Origin: Carex sylvatica
Taxonomy: Eukaryota; Streptophyta; Magnoliopsida; Poales; Cyperaceae
Direction: 5' to 3'
Assembly: GCA_964058845.1 (NCBI GenBank)
Contig: CAXKVR010000016.1
Coordinates: 310,001 to 374,000 of the forward strand
Length of the DNA: 64,000 nucleotides
Below, piece by piece: positions 12,053 through 23,000 of this stretch. The notes below the pieces were generated by a model. It did not search any database and was not told the DNA's origin. It saw nothing but the letters and a program-made list of their open reading frames with translations. The position numbers and the translations under genes are program-made. Numbering within the stretch: the stretch's first letter is position 1; every line of letters begins with the position of its first letter.

Positions 12053-14627
12053 AGCTGACATTTTTATTTTTATCAAATTTTAAAATTATTTAATAAAAAT
12101 AACTACGATTTTGAAAAAAATTTAAAAATACTCAAAGTGCGAAAAAATTCTGCACTCCCGAATAACAATTCGGAAGTGCAGAATTGTTCCGCACTCCCGA
12201 ATAGAAATTCGGAACCGCGGAATTTTTTCGCACTCCCAATATTTTTTTTTTTGGCATTATAAATAGGCTTTTTTTTTTCTTGTTATCATGAAGTAACTAA
12301 AATTGTAAAAATATGGGGAAATATACAAGTCATGTGAAAGGAAAGAGAAAGAGTGGAATGAATAAATATTAAGTTTATGTGAATGATAATGATAATTTGC
12401 TAAAAAAAAATTAGAAGTGATAATTTTAAATCAACCAATCATTACATATAATTTGTATAAACCACCGGGCCGTGAATTTTTTCCAAGGTTCTGAATAAAA
12501 ATTCTGGGTTGCGAATTTTTTTTCTGCGTTTTGGACATTTTTAAAATTTTGATCAGACCCTGGTTATTTTTATTAAAATAATTTTAAAAATGGATGAAAA
12601 TAAAAATGTCGGGATATAATCTACGCAATAAAAAAGTATGAAATCCAATAATTAAAATTAAATATCTGCGGACTTGGTAATTCTAGAATTTTTTTAAGAA
12701 TAGTGACTACTAGGTTTGTTTTTTTTTTTTAAAGATGGTAATTTCTTTTAGCAAATTATATGTAATGATTCCGAATTTTTTATTAAGAGAAAATAAATTA
12801 ATAAAATATCGAAATAGAAGATTGATTTGGAATTTTGTCGATAAATAGATAGAACGGGGCTAGTTATCCCGTCTGGTTTATATCTCTAATTATAATCCTT
12901 AATCAACTTAGAGGTAAAAATAAATAAAAAATCAGACTGTAAAGTAAGACCCATCCGAGCCTTCTCTGATAAAAAAAAAAAAACGTCCGGACGGGGAAGT
13001 AAGACCCGTCCGAGATTATATTATATTATTATATTGTATTATATTATTTTTTGTTTTTTATCAAATATAATAATATAATATAATATAATATATATAAAAT
13101 CATATATAATATAATATATAAGTATATTAATATAATAATATAATATAAAAAATAAAAAATAATATAATATAATATGAGTAGAACTAGAGTGTTCTTAAAC
13201 TCACATGAGCTTAACTCCAAAACCCATCAAATCGATTTTAAATGACGAATTCGAACCGTTGGAACCCGCCTATCTTACGTGTGATGCGTCTACATATGAA
13301 ATTTTTAAACATTCGAATTAGTTTAGTATAAAGTTAATTGGTCAAAATTAAAACGTTAATAAATTTATTTGAGTGCATTTATTTTTTAAATATTTTTGCC
13401 GCTTGACTTTATACTAAATTAATTCGAATGTTTTAAATTTTCACATGTAGACTCATCACTCGTAAGGTAGACGGATTTCAACGGTTCGGATTCGTCATTT
13501 GAAACAAATTTGATGGATTTTGGAATTAAGCTCACCAAATACTTTGGTGAGCTTAAGAACACCCTAGTTCTACTCATATAATATAATATAATATAATAGT
13601 ATATATAAAATCATAATATAATATAATATAATATAATATAATAATATAATATAATCTCGGACGGGTCTTACTTTCCCGTCCGGACTTTTTTTTTTTTTTT
13701 TTACCAGAGAAGGCTCGGACGGGTCTTACTTTACAATCCGGTTTTTTTTTTTTACCTCTAAGTTGATTAAGGATTATAATTAGGGATATAAGCCAGACGG
13801 GATAACTAGCCCCGTTCTATCTATTTATCGACAAAATCTCAAATCAATCTTCTATTTCGATATTTTATTAATTTATTTTCTCTTAATAAAAACGGAATCA
13901 TTACATATAATTTGCTAAAAGAAATTACCATCTTTCAAAAAAATAAATAAACCCAGTAGTCACTATTCTTAAAAAAATTCTAGAATTACCAAGTCCGCAG
14001 ATATTTAATTTTAATTATTGGATTTCATACTTTTTTATTGCGCAGATTATATCCCGATATTTTTATTTTTACCCATTTTTAAAAATATTTTAATAAAAAT
14101 AACCAGGGTCTGATCAAAATTTTAAAAATTTCCAAAACGCAGAAAAAAAAGTCCGCGGCCCAGAATTTTTATTCGGAACCTTGGAAAAAATTCACGGCCC
14201 GGTGGTTTATATACAGATTATATATAATGATTGGTTGATTTAAAATTATCACTTCTAATTTTTTTTAGCAAATTATCATTATTATTCCCATAAACTTAAT
14301 ATTTATCCACTCTTTCTCTTTCCTTTCACATGACTTGTATATATTTTTTCCCCATATTTTTACAATTTTAGTTTCAACTTCATGATAAATAACAAGAAAA
14401 AAAAAGCCTATTTATAATGCCAAAAAAAAAGAAAAAAAACGGGAATGCGAAAAAATTCCGCGGTTCTGAATTTTTATTCGGGAGTGCAGAAAAATTTTGC
14501 ACTTTCGAATTTTTATTCCGGAGTGCGGAATGTTTCCGCACTTTGGATATTTTTAACATTTCTTCAAAATCGTGGTTATTTTTATTAAACTATTTTAAAA
14601 TTTGAGTAAAAATAAAAATGTCAGGTT
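12053..14627. mobile_element. Giant foldback element (~2.6 kb palindrome) with nested insertion in loop
   Basis: The left arm (about 12053-13020) and right arm (about 13655-14627) are near-complete reverse complements. Matching landmarks: CTGACATTTTTATTTTTA at 12055 against its complement ending near 14626; TTATAAATAGGC at 12257 against GCCTATTTATAA near 14407; CACCGGGCCGTGAATTTTTT at 12463 against its complement near 14188; GATATAATCT...TATGAAATCC at 12610-12650 against 14020-14050; GACGGGTCTTACTTTCCCGT against its partner at the inner edges. Arms differ by scattered substitutions and small indels. The loop is an AT dinucleotide-rich stretch holding a second palindrome (13174-13577). There is no ORF of substance. 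No clear target duplication was found. Confidence 0.9.
13174..13577. mobile_element. Foldback MITE (~400 bp) nested in the loop of the giant foldback
   Basis: The ends are ATGAGTAGAACTAGAGTGTTC and, at the right, the reverse complement ATGAGTAGAACTAGGGTGTTC. A subterminal mini-hairpin GCTCACCAA...TTTGGTGAGC is intact on the right and partly lost on the left. The internal arms include AACGGTTCGGATTCGTC. The same subterminal hairpin and internal arm sequence occur in the element at 42374-42719, so the two are one family. Flanks are AT repeats, so the target duplication cannot be read. Confidence 0.85.
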
Positions 14628-14731
14628 AAAAAGTGGATAAGATAAATTGTGGGTAAAAAAAAAGCGTGGATAAGAAAACCTTTTCTCCTATATAAAGTTG
14701 GGCACGAGCTAGCCTTTTGAGAAGCCGGATC

Positions 14732-14905
14732 CTCTCAGGTACCTGACTCAAGCAATTTGAAAACAGACGGCTCAGATTAACTATGCCCATTCAGGGATGG
14801 CACAGGGTCAATATTATTTGTGCTTCGAGATTCATGTCAAGTTAAAAGAACAATCATGAGCCATTCGTTTCCAATTTGCTTGAGTCAGGTTCACGTACCT
14901 GGGGT
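14732..14905. mobile_element. Small inverted-repeat element (~175 bp)
   Basis: CAGGTACCTGACTCAAGCAA at the left is mirrored by TTGCTTGAGTCAGGTTCACG at the right. The pairing continues inward through ACGGCTCAGATT / AATCATGAGCCATTCG with mismatches. A possible 4-bp duplication GATC flanks it. Class is uncertain. Confidence 0.6.
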
Positions 14906-14996
14906 GATCATAATTCACCTTTTGAACTCTCTCCAAGTATAAATAGAAGCAGCAGCCTTGAGCTTCGATAAACGTCTCTTGGGAAGGGGGAACTCT

Positions 14997-17900
14997 TGTT
15001 AGAAATTTATTTTAAAACTCAAAATTTATATAAATAAATACTAATTTTTATATTAATGTTTTTTAAAGTTTATGAGTTACAGAGCTTAATTTCTTTGATG
15101 CACATATATATACACAATTAAATGGCATTTATTCTTTTAATTGTTATTAATAAAAAGAAACGGTAATAGCTATTACTTTGGTGCACATATTTCATTGGCA
15201 TGAATAGCAATTAATATTTGATCCGTTAATGCTATTACTGTCATAGCTATTTCTTTGAACATTCATTGTAATGACTATTTAAATGTTATATAATTTTAAA
15301 TAATAACGGTAGAAGAATGAATATGAATTTAATTGTCACGGGTGCATAAATTTGCTTATAAATAGTACATGATTTTGGAAAAGAAGATCATCCCATCATT
15401 CAATAATTTACATACTCTCTTGATCTTTCTCTAAGCTCCATAATTCATAAATTCAATTTCTATTCTCCCACAAATAAATATTTTCTTTATAGAAAATATA
15501 TTATTTTGCTATCATTGTTGAAAGAAGCTACATCAACCTCTACCACGGTTGCGCCCGCAGGTAGAGGAATACCGGTGTAACTTGGGGCAATCTTAACCGA
15601 TTATTCCTGCACTTAGGACGGGAAGTTGCCTTAGGTCCGCATTTTGCAGCTCCGGGTAATAAAGTTTTAATTATATTCTTGATTATATTTTTAATATAAT
15701 TTTTATTTATTTTTGTTATATCCCAATATTTTCAAACATGATTAAGTGCGCTAATTTAAAATTTCACTCAAATTCAAATTTTTACTAATTGAACTAATGA
15801 TCATTTATAAATTATATTAGTGATTTATAATGTAAACTAAAAATTTCGAGATATAATTAATTTATAAAACTATGTAATTGAAACGAGAATTTGAAAATAA
15901 AATAAGTTAAAATAAATACAAATTCGTTCATAATAAATTATATAGCCAAATTAGTTATTTATATGAATTAATGAATAGTATAACGAATTTTTTTGATCAA
16001 TTTCGTTAGAACCCGATTATTATATCCAATTTACATTCGTTTGGAACCACCTTAAATTCCTTAATTTATTGAAACCATTGGATCTCATCATAGCTCGGAT
16101 ATTGAAGTCGTCTTAACCTTTGATTTTGAATTAAATGAATCCTTATTGAAATTCTGAAATTTGTTTGGACCTTTGGATTAAATATGGCACAAATCCTGAA
16201 GTAATCTCATCCCTTGATCATTGATTGGAATTGAAAAGGAGGAATTAACCCCATTTAATCAAAATTTCGGGTCCAATTCATACCCTCTGATGTATCTTAT
16301 TCTGCGTGACTTTTGGAAAATCTCAAATCGTTTAAATACGTTCAGCACAAATCTTGATGCAGGATAATTCCTTTAAAACCCTTCCCCATATCTCTCTCTG
16401 TTTCCCGTGTCTCTCCCGTGCTCTCCTTGCTCTCTCTTTGTCCCTGTGCCCCGGCCCTACTCGGCTCTAATGGAGAGGAGAGGGAGAGGGATCCCCGCCC
16501 GTTTTTGCTCGCTCCTTGGTCTTCGCTGTCCCTTCGGTTGTCAGACAGTGGGTGAGGCGATGGCCTTTCCTTCACCTGCTCGGTACTTAGCGACCGTGTG
16601 TGGTTTTCTTTTTTTTTGCCGGGTATTTATACACCTCTTTCTCTCTCTCGTGGAGTTGGCTCTAGATTTTCGCTCATGTGCTGAGAAATCTCTTTCCCCC
16701 CCCCTCTCTGTTGTTCTGAGTTGTTGTTCTGGTGTTTGCTTTGCTCTGGTGCTGGCTCGTGCTGTTTTGGTACTTACTTGCTTTCTGATCTGTTGCTCGT
16801 CTGGTGCTGTTCTGGTGCTTGTTGTTGCTGTGCTGGTATTGGCTCCCTTATTGCTATCTCCCTTCCGTGCTATCTCAAATCGGGTAAATCTTTGAAATAT
16901 CCCGTTTAAATTGGCTGGGGTTTTTCTTGTCAGGTTTCAAATAGATAAATTACCTTTGCGCGGGTTGTTGATTTTCCCGGCCAAGGTACTGACTTGTGCG
17001 TCGTCAAGGCTTGAATTGAACGACGAGTGATGTTCCTGTGTTGTGCTTTGTGGTGCCTTGTTGAGACCTTTCTTGACCTGTTGGGTTTGGTTCTGTTGTT
17101 GCCTGCGCCTCGTGCTCTATTCTGATTTTGGCCCTTCTCTGTTTTTGTCTGTCTGGTAAATGTGCTGTGGTGTATGTGTGCTGGTTCTGTTTGCCTCTGA
17201 CTTGTTGCCTTGACCTGTGCTTGTTCTCTGTTTTGCTGGTCTTGCTTGTGCTTGGCTGTGTTGTTATTGTGTGAAATGTGAAGTGCTGGTACCAGTGGTA
17301 CCAGCCCAGTATACTACTGGTGTGGTGCTGATTTTGTGTGCATACCAGCCCTTGAACTGACAGGGACCATTTTGCGAGATTTTAAAAGTTAGGGCTTGAT
17401 ATGCTAATTACCCCTAATTGTATAAATAAATTAAGTGCAAGGGCCTAGATGTAAAATTGTGAGATTTTGAGTGTATGGCCGGCCATATGAGAATTTAAAT
17501 AATTGTAAAGAGGCCTTGAATTGAAATGTTGGTAATTGGGCCTTGAATTAGAAATCGATAAGTCAAATAGGCCGAAGGGTATAAAATGAATTGACGGTTT
17601 AAACGATGGCTTTCAAAAATTTAGGTTTTTATAATGTAACCGAGTAAAACCGGATGCTTATGTAAACTTAAATTAAATCGGGAAATGATTATACCGTCCA
17701 GGGTCTTGATGCCTCGATGATAGCTCATAACATAATTTGAGCAGATACTAAAATAACTCGATTGGACACATGTATGATCCCGAAACAAACCAAATTAAAA
17801 CACCCAACACATTTAAATAAAATAAAAGTGTAACAAAACAAGTTTTAAAAATCTTATAACAATTAAGTGTTTTTGAAACATAAACGAAAAATATTTATTT

Positions 17901-20337
17901 GGACTTAGATTTGAAATGACGAATAAACGGTAAAATCAGAATAGTAATAAAATAACGAATTGTGAACTTAGAGTTAAATAATTAGAAAGCTCGTAAAATA
18001 GTTTAATATCTCGTCTCTAAAATTTTATAAACAAATTACGTATCTAAGTTAGAAAAATAATTAAAATATGTTAAGCTAAATATTAGTTAGTAATAAATAT
18101 ACAACTTATATATTTTATTAAAATAGTAACATTAGGAATTTTTAATAATAAAATAACTTTCGAAACATCATTCGATCGATTATAATAATTATAGTTAAGA
18201 TCAAATAAATCAAACTAGATAATAAGTTAGAATATATTAAGTAAGTAGGACACGTATAAAATTTTCCTAACCGTGACTAATTATTTTGCGAATATTTCGA
18301 CATTAGAGTTTTTACAAATAAATTATCTTCAAATTAAAATAATAAAGATACCATTTATATTAAAATTAAAATTAGACTAGATTTATCAAAGTAAATAATC
18401 AAGTGACAAGTTTTATAAATCGAGACAATCGAGAATACGAATAAACATATTTAATGGGGCGAGGGTTAGAATAATTTAGAATAGATATTAATTAGTTATA
18501 ATTGCGTAATTACAGATCAGTCGACTCCGTACGAGTCTGACCCTTGGACTGATCCGATTGACCCGCGGTTCGGAGCATACGCGGAGCACGCTGATCATTA
18601 GTGACAGAGACTCCAGCCCCCACAGGTGTGGGATATCTGAATTATTCTTTTCGTGGGCGTACTCTTACCAGTCGATCCATCTGACCTGACATCCGCACTT
18701 TATTTTTAAGTAGTTGCATTAAAACTGTAGAGCATGTTTATCCTTTCTGCACTGTAGGTAGAATTGCATAACCCTGACAAACTCGAATTTACTGTATTTT
18801 AAGAGTAGAGTAATTAAATAATATTATATGTATATTATTAGAATATTAGGTTATTAGTTTGTCTTCTTCTCGTGGAAGACAATATATTATTATTATATTA
18901 CGTGCACATGCATGCATTGGTGAGGGCTGAGCAGAGCCGAGTGACTTCGTTCCGTCTCGGTGTCACTTGGCATGGGACGGCCCGACAGCCACTGAGCTGA
19001 GGGTCACTTGATCCTTGGATGGCTTTAGGATTTATATTATATGTATAAATTTTGATTATGTATTATTTTCGATCATTTTACTATTTGACGTGAGCAGTTC
19101 CGATCTCGAGTTCTGTGGCACGGTACGATTCGGGAATTTATTCCTTCCCTACATTAGGAGCTACTTTGCCTAGAACGGGATTCCAAGCCGGGTAGTGTTG
19201 GATAGAATCTTGTGCGGGGTTCCAAGACCGGCGAGTCTTGGGTAGAACCTTGTACGGGGTTCCAGCACCGGTTTGGGTAGAATCCATGTGTGTGATCCTA
19301 TTGGTCTGGCCGGACGGTAGAGTTCTCTCCTGCTCATGAGGGAAGAGATTAACTTTTTACGACTTGCATTGTATGATTTCTCCTATTGGATATGTTTGGG
19401 TGATGAATCGTAGGCGATATGACACTTTGAATTTAAGGATATAATCATCGGCTAGTGTGCTACTATCCTAAGGGCAATGCTCGATGTCACTAGGCAACGT
19501 GTATCATTGTTCCCCTGATCACGGTCCTTGATTATATTATTTGGATCTTTGGATCCTATTGGCACGGCACGGGGTGACTTTTATTTGATTCTATATCATT
19601 ATTATATTTGGGCACACAGTGCGAGGTGTACTGGATTCCGATTTGATTTCTATCCGATATTATACTTTGATTTTTCTTTGGGTTATTCTGCATGTTGGCA
19701 TAATAGAATAATTGCATCATGGCATCATTAAAAGGTATTATAAATTTTATTAGATATAAATATAGGTTCACACATGCATATTTTCAAGTTTATTTATTTT
19801 ATAATTAGAAGTGCTTTGACCGTAGATGATCCCTGAGGGGATAATTCTGGGTCACATACTGGGCGATTCGTTGCTCACCCACAAGTTGTTTCGTGGGTTT
19901 TAGGTACAGGTTCTGGCGGTCCACAGTAGGAGATGTCAGGAACTGTCCCCGAGGGCCACAATACTTGACTTAGTTAGGGTTAGGCTTTTGATTAGATTTA
20001 CGAGTCTCGTATTTCCTGTGTTATATATACGGGCTCGATAGATCATGTATCCCCTTCTGTAGTTGATGTTATTTGGATCCGAGATGGATCGAACTATATG
20101 TTGTGTATGTGTATGTTTATTTATTCGCTATGTGACTGATGCTTGATATTTATATTATTATGCTTCCGCTGCTGTTTGATTTATTATTTTATGATTAGCC
20201 TTGCGTGCTTAATAATTAGTTAAGTACGAGGCGAGGTTGATCACACCTTAAATCCAGAATTTCTGGTTTGGGGTGTGACAATTTTATTGATCAAATTTCA
20301 GATTTAAATTAGTTGGTTAGTTAGTATTTTTCCAACA
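14997..20337. mobile_element. LTR-type insertion (TG...CA, probable solo LTR of a copia-like element), split by a second LTR
   Basis: It begins TGTTAGAAATTT and ends TTTTTCCAACA, and is flanked by the 5-bp duplication ACTCT (14992-14996 and 20338-20342). Removing the nested insertion 15714-20280 leaves about 770 bp with no coding capacity, the size of one copia LTR. I found no second copy in the window, so solo LTR is the simplest reading. Copia rather than gypsy is inferred from the size and end sequence only. Confidence 0.75.
15714..20280. mobile_element. Gypsy-type solo LTR (~4.6 kb) nested in the older LTR
   Basis: It begins TGTTATATCCCAATATTTTC and ends TTGGGGTGTGACA. The inverted termini (TGTYAYAYCCC) are those of plant Ty3/gypsy chromovirus-like LTRs. 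The flanking 5-bp duplication ATTTT is at 15709-15713 and 20281-20285. No gag, pol, primer-binding site or internal LTR copy was seen, so it reads as a solo LTR, although 4.6 kb is long. CT-rich pseudo-ORFs around 16400-16900 are compositional. A promoter-like CT-rich leader lies about 16380-16500. Confidence 0.78.
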
Positions 20338-20523
20338 ACTCTAGCCGCCAACAATCTCACAACCCCTTCCTCCCCTCTCACCAGCCCACCTCAAGTCATT
20401 CTTAGCTCATTTTGCTGGCCAGTTCTCCGTCCTCTTCGTCTTTTTTTTCTCTTTCGATGAGAATCGTGAGCCGTCAAGTCTGATGTTTCTTCGCTTCAAC
20501 TTCGCATTTTCGGCGACTTCTGT

Positions 20524-20790
20524 TAGAGCTCGGTTTGTGAAAATAGTTAAAGGGATGATCAAGGAAAAGAGGCGTAGCCCCTCCGCCTCTCTCTCATTTG
20601 CCGTCTCCAGCCGTTATTTTCTCCGGTCGTCTCTCGCATTTGTCTTCTTTAGTTGTTACTTTTGCTAGAGCTCAGTTTTTGAAAATAGCAAAAGAGATGG
20701 TCGGGAAAAAAAGGCATAGCCCCTCCGTCTCTTTCTCATTTGCCATCTCCTGTCGTTACTTTCTCCGGTCGTTTCTATGCTTTTTTATAT
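20524..20790. repeat. ~140-bp tandem duplication inside the retroposon
   Basis: GTTAGAGCTCGGTTTGTG at 20524 recurs as GCTAGAGCTCAGTTTTTG at 20664. Both are followed by matching GGCRTAGCCCCTCCG and TTTCTCCGGTCGT blocks. The copies are diverged by perhaps 10-15% by eye. Confidence 0.75.
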
Positions 20791-21149
20791 TTTGCATTGT
20801 TAGATGTTGTTGTTACATGTTGATGTTGTGTTATTAGGTGTTGATGTTATGAGTTTTAGATTGTTGAAATTATTTAATGTTGATGATGTTATAGATGTAA
20901 AACGATAAACGATGAACGATGGATGTAATTTTATATTTTATTTAATGAAAATTATACTTGACAACCACTGCCAAGGTTTCAAAAAAAAGAAGATAAACGT
21001 CTCTCAGTGTTTTTTTTTTAATTTCTTTCTTTTTAACTCCTATATATATACGTACATATATATTTTTTAAATGTTTGTTGTGAAAATTGAATCTGTCTCT
21101 TAACAGAATGGGATCCACCACTGGTTATACTAAATTTATAATTATGTAA

Positions 21150-21270
21150 GGGTACGTTTGGATGAAATAAAGAATAGCTCACTAATTTTAAATTCGGAAC
21201 AGCCGCTAGCTTGTTAGGAATATCAGCTATTTTTGAATTAACGCTATTTTTGTGTCATCTAAACGTACCC
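21150..21270. mobile_element. Short TIR element (~121 bp)
   Basis: Inverted ends GGGTACGTTTGGATG and GGGTACGTTTAGATG (reverse complement of the right end). Flanked by TAA on the left and TAC on the right, so a TA or TAA-type duplication is possible but not clean. It is a MITE by structure; the superfamily is uncertain. Confidence 0.75.
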
Positions 21271-21440
21271 TACAAAAATATTTCTTAAGAGAGACCACTT
21301 CAATATCCAGTTGGCCACTAATATAAATGTAATTGATGGAGTAGGCCTAGATTTCTTTTAGGTGGGATATGAATCATTTCATGATGGCAGAGCTGAGTTT
21401 TCTTATGTTTTGTTTTTTTAATTAGTCTTCGTACTTGTCA

Positions 21441-22442
21441 TGTAAGGCTTTACCGAAATTTTTTTGGGAATGTTTTTGGATTTTTTTCGAGATACAGAGA
21501 AAACATGATATATTATCATGGTCTCTAGTCATTATAGACTATTACGGTCATAATTAATACTAAGTAATCCTCTCGTCAACTAATTGAATTGCGCAGGAAA
21601 AAAAACCCAGAAAAAACCTAGGCCGTGATACTCCATCACGAGCAGAGATTTGAAAAAAAAAAAAATCGGGCCGTGATAGAGTGTCATGGCCAGAGGTTAG
21701 TGGGAACCGAATCTTCTGCACCCCTGGGGGCAGTAATAGAATTACTGTCGGTGAGTCCGAGATAGGCCTCCATATCAATTATTTAAAAGTTAACAGTGAC
21801 TCCGGCCCCATCCGGCAATGACTGTAGGGGAGCAGATGATCTTGTTCCGAAGTTAGTGAGATTATGTGAGACAGACAAACCTCTGACAATCGAGATCTTA
21901 CAGCTGTTATTGAATTATGTTATTTCTCACTTTTTTTCTTGCATCTGTGCTTTCTCCTTAGGTGGATTATTTTATTGCTGTTTGAAATATTCAAAATCTA
22001 TAAAAAGATTAATTTGTTCATAAGAATACAAATGTATTGTGAATCCAAAGAAATTGGTGTTGCACTTGCACTTTCTCCATAAATGATTTTTTTAATTTGG
22101 TTTGAAACAATCAAAATCTATAAAGAATACGGTGCCTCAGTGAGACTAATTTGTTCAAATCTCTGGCTGTGATACTATATTACAGCTCGATTTTTTTTTT
22201 TTTTTGCAAATCTCTTGTCATAATGGAGTATCACGGCCAGAGTTTTTTTTCCTGCATAGTTCAGTTAGTTGACGAGAAGATTAATTACCACTAATCATAG
22301 CCGTAATAATCTATAATAGCTAGAGGTCGTGATAATTTATCACGTTTTTTCTATATTTCAAAAAAATTCAGAAGCATTCTCTAATATCAATATTTATTTA
22401 ATATATTTTATATTAATAAAAATTTCGGTAATGCTTTATGCC
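21441..22442. mobile_element. 1-kb foldback element with ~350-bp unique centre
   Basis: The outer ends GGCTTTACCGAAATTTTT and (reverse complement) AGCATTACCGAAATTTTT pair. Further in, GATAAATTATCACG, CGTCAACTAATTGAA, CCGTGATACTCC and poly-T blocks pair in order, giving arms of about 300 bp with a ~60-bp AT insertion in the right arm. Each arm contains shorter repeats of a GCCGTGATA motif. The centre (about 21790-22130) is unlike the arms. It has a short frame (ADDLVPKLVRLCETDKPLTI) and an imperfect internal duplication (CTTTCTCC...CAAAATCTATAAA twice), so it may be a captured gene fragment. I cannot name the source. Confidence 0.75.
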
Positions 22443-23000
22443 TTTATCTACCTAGTAATTAAATTTTCCTCTCAGGCCCAATAAAGGCAGGCACGACCTT
22501 GAAAACTGCAAATGTTATCAGCAGCAAAGCACGCATTAGACGCAATCTCAGCCGTCGGATGTAGGAGATTTGAAATGAAAAACGATGCACGAAATTCAAC
22601 TCCGCGAAGTTCGCCCAGCAACTCGTGCAGCGACCAGCGAGGCAGAGCACGCGAAGGAAAAGCCACCCACCGTTGCTTCCCTTGGACCCCATTCCTCAGT
22701 CTCCAAATCAGTAATAGAACAAGTTCGTATAAGAAATAAGTTTTCTCTCTCCTCTGACCCCTCTCTCTTGTCTTGTCCCCACAACCTGTCTTCTCTGTTC
22801 CCCTCCATTTTGGCTGTATCTGGATTCCTTTTCTTAACCCTTGAGTTGAGTTGAGTGGCCTCTTCCTCTTCCGTCTCCGCATCATTTAAAAAAAATAAAA
22901 AAATAAAAAAATTAATCCATGGCGATGATCGGCGCGCGCCTCTAAGGTCCACCAAATGGTCGAAAGCTGCTCGGTTCGGTTCTAATCTACGAGGTTTCCA
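22443..23000 (+). promoter_or_regulatory. Promoter/5' UTR region of the VPS13-like gene
   Basis: The interval rises in GC content and has CT-rich and GAGTTGAGTT stretches typical of a plant 5' leader before the ATG at 23001. No TATA box or transcription start can be fixed by eye. Overlapping reading frames on both strands here show no family features. Confidence 0.5.

Larger units (their letters stand above)
14967..21004 (+). mobile_element. Poly-A retroposon with 13-bp target duplication (split by nested LTRs)
   Basis: GATAAACGTCTCT occurs at 14967-14979 and again at 20992-21004. Just inside the right copy is an A-rich tail (AAAAAAAAGAA). The inserted sequence is 14980-14991 (plus the ACTCT target copy) joined to 20338-20991, roughly 670 bp once the nested LTR elements are removed. 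This is the signature of LINE-machinery retroposition: a 5'-truncated LINE, a SINE or a processed transcript. No protein was recognised. The interval contains a diverged ~140-bp tandem duplication (about 20524-20663 and 20664-20790) and an AT-rich 3' part resembling a 3' UTR. Confidence 0.8.

Noticed and set aside
16407..16909. Long hydrophobic Leu/Val/Cys-rich reading frames on the plus strand
   Set aside because: They lie in the CT-rich part of the gypsy-type LTR, have low-complexity composition in overlapping frames and no family motif.
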